Part shown: piece after piece, positions 4,688 to 6,682 of the stretch
How positions within the stretch are numbered: position 1 is the stretch's first letter
How the letters are laid out: every line of letters starts with the position of its first letter
Source: Bacteroidota bacterium
Lineage (GTDB): Bacteria; Bacteroidota; Bacteroidia; Flavobacteriales_D; Crocinitomicaceae
Length of the DNA stretch: 6,682 bases
Assembly (NCBI GenBank): GCA_024280195.1
Contig: JAJRQP010000250.1
Span: 1-6,682, forward strand
Direction of reading: 5' to 3'
The notes under the pieces: model-generated
The model's database searches: none
What the model saw: the letters and a program-made list of their open reading frames with translations, nothing else
What the model was told of the DNA's origin: nothing
Program-made: the position numbers and the translations under genes

Positions 4688-6682
4688 TTATTTTCCGTGA
4701 CACTGCTTGAACTTCTTCCCGCTACCACAAGGACAAGGTTCATTTCTTCCCACTTTCTTTTCTGCAACAACAGGTTTTTGTTTTACTTGTTGTCCACCAG
4801 AACCTGCAATTGCCTCATTGTATCCTTCACGACCTGCGATTTCTTGCTGATCAGTTGGAGCAGAGGTAGGAACTGCTTGCTCATAGTTGCTTTGGCTTTC
4901 TGCTTCTTTGTTGGTTGTCTGAATATCATTAACTACAGGGATGTCTAATTTCATAAGTAACTCCATTGTTTCTGTATTCATTCTATGCAACATTGCTTTA
5001 AACAAGTTGAAAGATTCTAACTTGTAAACCAATAAAGGATCTTTTTGCTCGTATTGAGCATTATGAACAGCAGAACGTAAGTCATCCATCTCTCGAAGAT
5101 GCTCTTTCCATTCATTGTCAATCATTCCAAGAATAATGTTTTTTTCAAATGCTGTAGAAATGATTTTACCATCACTCTCATAAGCGTCTTTCAAGTTAAT
5201 GACCAATTGCATTTCTTTTTTACCATCGGTTAATGGGAAAACGATATTTTGGTATTTCTCAGCCATTGTTTCATAAACATGCTTTATCTGAGGCATTGCT
5301 TTTTCTGCAATTTTCTCATTCTTACGAATGTAGTGAGAGCGAACTGCATCGTATACTTTTTCTACAATGACATTGTCATCAGCAGTTGCGTATTCTTCCT
5401 GAGAAACAGGAGACTCTGTTCCGACAACTCGTAATAATTCCAATTCAAAAGATGCATAATCTTCTTTCGTATGCGCCAAAGAAATTGATTCAGCAACATC
5501 GTAGAACATATTGTCAATATCAATGTCTAAACGTTCTCCAAATAAAGCATTCTTACGTTTTCTATATATAGCTTTACGTTGTGCATTCATTACATCATCG
5601 TATTCTAATAATCGCTTACGAACACCAAAGTTGTTTTCTTCCACTTTTTTCTGTGCTCTTTCAATAGATTTAGAAACCATAGAATGAGTAATAACCTCTC
5701 CTTCTTTTAATCCCATTCTATCCATTAATTTGGCAATTCTTTCAGAACCAAATTTACGCATCAAATCATCTTCCAATGAAACAAAGAATTGAGAAGATCC
5801 TGGATCACCTTGACGACCAGAACGACCTCTTAATTGCCTATCAACACGGCGAGAATCATGACGCTCAGTACCGATAATCGCTAAACCACCTGCTTCTTTC
5901 ACACCAGGTCCTAGCTTGATATCTGTACCACGACCAGCCATATTGGTTGCAATTGTAACAGATCCAGAAAAACCTGCTTCGGCAACGATCTCTGCTTCAC
6001 GTTTGTGATGCTTAGCGTTCAAAACATTGTGCTTTATTCCTTTTTGCTGTAGAATTCTACTAAGCAATTCTGAAATTTCAACGGTTGTTGTACCGACTAA
6101 AACCGGTCTCTTTTCAGTAACTAATTTCTCAATTTCTTCAATTACTGCATTGTACTTTTCTCTTGCAGTTTTAAAAACGAAATCATTATCATCCTTACGT
6201 TGAATAGGTCTGTTTGTTGGAATAACAATAACATCCAATTCATAAATATCCCAAAACTCCTTAGCTTCCGTTTCTGCTGTACCAGTCATCCCAGAAAGTT
6301 TGTGGTACATTCTGAAATAATTTTGCAAAGTAATAGATGCATAGGTTTGCGTTGCTGCTTCTACTTGAACATCTTCTTTTGCTTCAATTGCTTGATGTAA
6401 TCCGTCAGAATAACGACGCCCTTCCATTACACGACCTGTTTGCTCATCTACAATCTTAACCTTCCCTTCAATGATAATGTATTCTACCTCTTTCTCAAAT
6501 AAAGTATAAGCCTTTAATAATTGATTGATAGAATGAATCCGTTCAGACTTAATACTGTAATCACGAATTAAAGCGTCTTTCGATTCTAAAAATTTCTCCT
6601 GTTCAAGTCCTTGCTTTTCTAATTTTGCAATTTCCAAACCGATATCTGGCATGATGAAGAACTCTCTATCATCTTTACCTGA
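4688..6682 (-). CDS. secA: Preprotein translocase ATPase SecA (partial, N-terminal part outside window)
   Basis: The C-terminal 664 residues are visible. The frame continues past the ATG at 6652 to the window edge ('SGKDDREFFI-MPDIG'), so that ATG is internal. SecA is the cytoplasmic ATPase motor that pushes unfolded preproteins through SecYEG. In visible-residue numbering: 'VDEQTGRVMEGRRYSDGLHQ' (78-97) and 'MTGTAETEA' (132-140) lie at the boundary of the preprotein-crosslinking domain and second nucleotide-binding domain; 'VLVGTTTVE' (194-202), 'TNMAGRGTDI' (246-255) and 'QLRGRSGRQGDPG' (283-295) are helicase-like motifs of NBD2; 'LLEYDDVMNAQR' (358-369) begins the helical scaffold; 'EWKEHLREMDDLRSAVH' (524-540) to about 564 is the scaffold/two-helix-finger region. 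A variable Gln/Ala-rich linker (about 585-640) leads to the zinc-binding tail C650-x-C652-x8-C661-H662, which in E. coli SecA binds SecB and lipid. All key visible residues are intact. The Walker A/B half of the first domain is outside the window. Confidence 0.97.
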   Translation of the reverse strand, partial: SGKDDREFFIMPDIGLEIAKLEKQGLEQEKFLESKDALIRDYSIKSERIHSINQLLKAYTLFEKEVEYIIIEGKVKIVDEQTGRVMEGRRYSDGLHQAIEAKEDVQVEAATQTYASITLQNYFRMYHKLSGMTGTAETEAKEFWDIYELDVIVIPTNRPIQRKDDNDFVFKTAREKYNAVIEEIEKLVTEKRPVLVGTTTVEISELLSRILQQKGIKHNVLNAKHHKREAEIVAEAGFSGSVTIATNMAGRGTDIKLGPGVKEAGGLAIIGTERHDSRRVDRQLRGRSGRQGDPGSSQFFVSLEDDLMRKFGSERIAKLMDRMGLKEGEVITHSMVSKSIERAQKKVEENNFGVRKRLLEYDDVMNAQRKAIYRKRKNALFGERLDIDIDNMFYDVAESISLAHTKEDYASFELELLRVVGTESPVSQEEYATADDNVIVEKVYDAVRSHYIRKNEKIAEKAMPQIKHVYETMAEKYQNIVFPLTDGKKEMQLVINLKDAYESDGKIISTAFEKNIILGMIDNEWKEHLREMDDLRSAVHNAQYEQKDPLLVYKLESFNLFKAMLHRMNTETMELLMKLDIPVVNDIQTTNKEAESQSNYEQAVPTSAPTDQQEIAGREGYNEAIAGSGGQQVKQKPVVAEKKVGRNEPCPCGSGKKFKQCHGK

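Noticed and set aside
4697..6400. Plus-strand ORFs antisense to secA
   Set aside because: The opposite strand encodes clearly conserved SecA throughout; the translations have no recognisable features.
6650..6652. ATG as the start of the SecA-like gene
   Set aside because: The frame stays open upstream and reads SecA-like sequence (DDREFFI before MPDIG). The gene is cut by the window edge, not truncated.

Overview
The window looks like a chromosomal segment of a Bacteroidota bacterium, probably Flavobacteriia or a close relative. The evidence is AT-rich DNA, no Shine-Dalgarno-like sequence at the starts examined, signal peptides ending in '...FSQ', and two proteins with type IX secretion system (T9SS) type A C-terminal sorting domains ('YPNP', '...NGVYILLI', '...KGIYFVRM'). 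The SecA is also of the Bacteroidota kind.

Layout. At the left edge (3-239, + strand) is the last 78 residues of a T9SS cargo protein. All other genes are on the minus strand. Read in their own direction from the right edge they are: the C-terminal 664 residues of SecA (4688-6682, 5' end outside the window); a 99-bp intergenic gap; an 892-residue secreted protein built of five Cys-rich beta-sandwich-like modules, a fibronectin-like domain and a T9SS sorting domain (1910-4588); a 115-residue exported protein of unknown function 2 bp further on (1560-1907); a Rossmann-like/DUF2520 protein (751-1521); and a KdsC-type HAD phosphatase (240-758) that overlaps the DUF2520 gene by 8 bp. The kdsC-like stop codon directly abuts the stop codon of the + strand gene, with no base between them.

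How the genes fit together. SecA drives export through SecYEG, the first step for every T9SS cargo. The large repeat protein is such a cargo, and the small protein is translationally adjacent to it and also exported, so these two may form a surface or envelope pair. DUF2520-kdsC is a pair I recall as commonly adjacent in Bacteroidota, and the KdsC-like enzyme fits Kdo (LPS inner core) synthesis. No RNA gene, mobile element, CRISPR array or known defence system is visible. The least ordinary items are the exact 405-bp (135-residue) tandem modules, with a 66-bp block identical in two module junctions, and the coupled small exported protein, which has a metal-binding-domain-like (HMA-like) pattern but no metal-binding cysteines.
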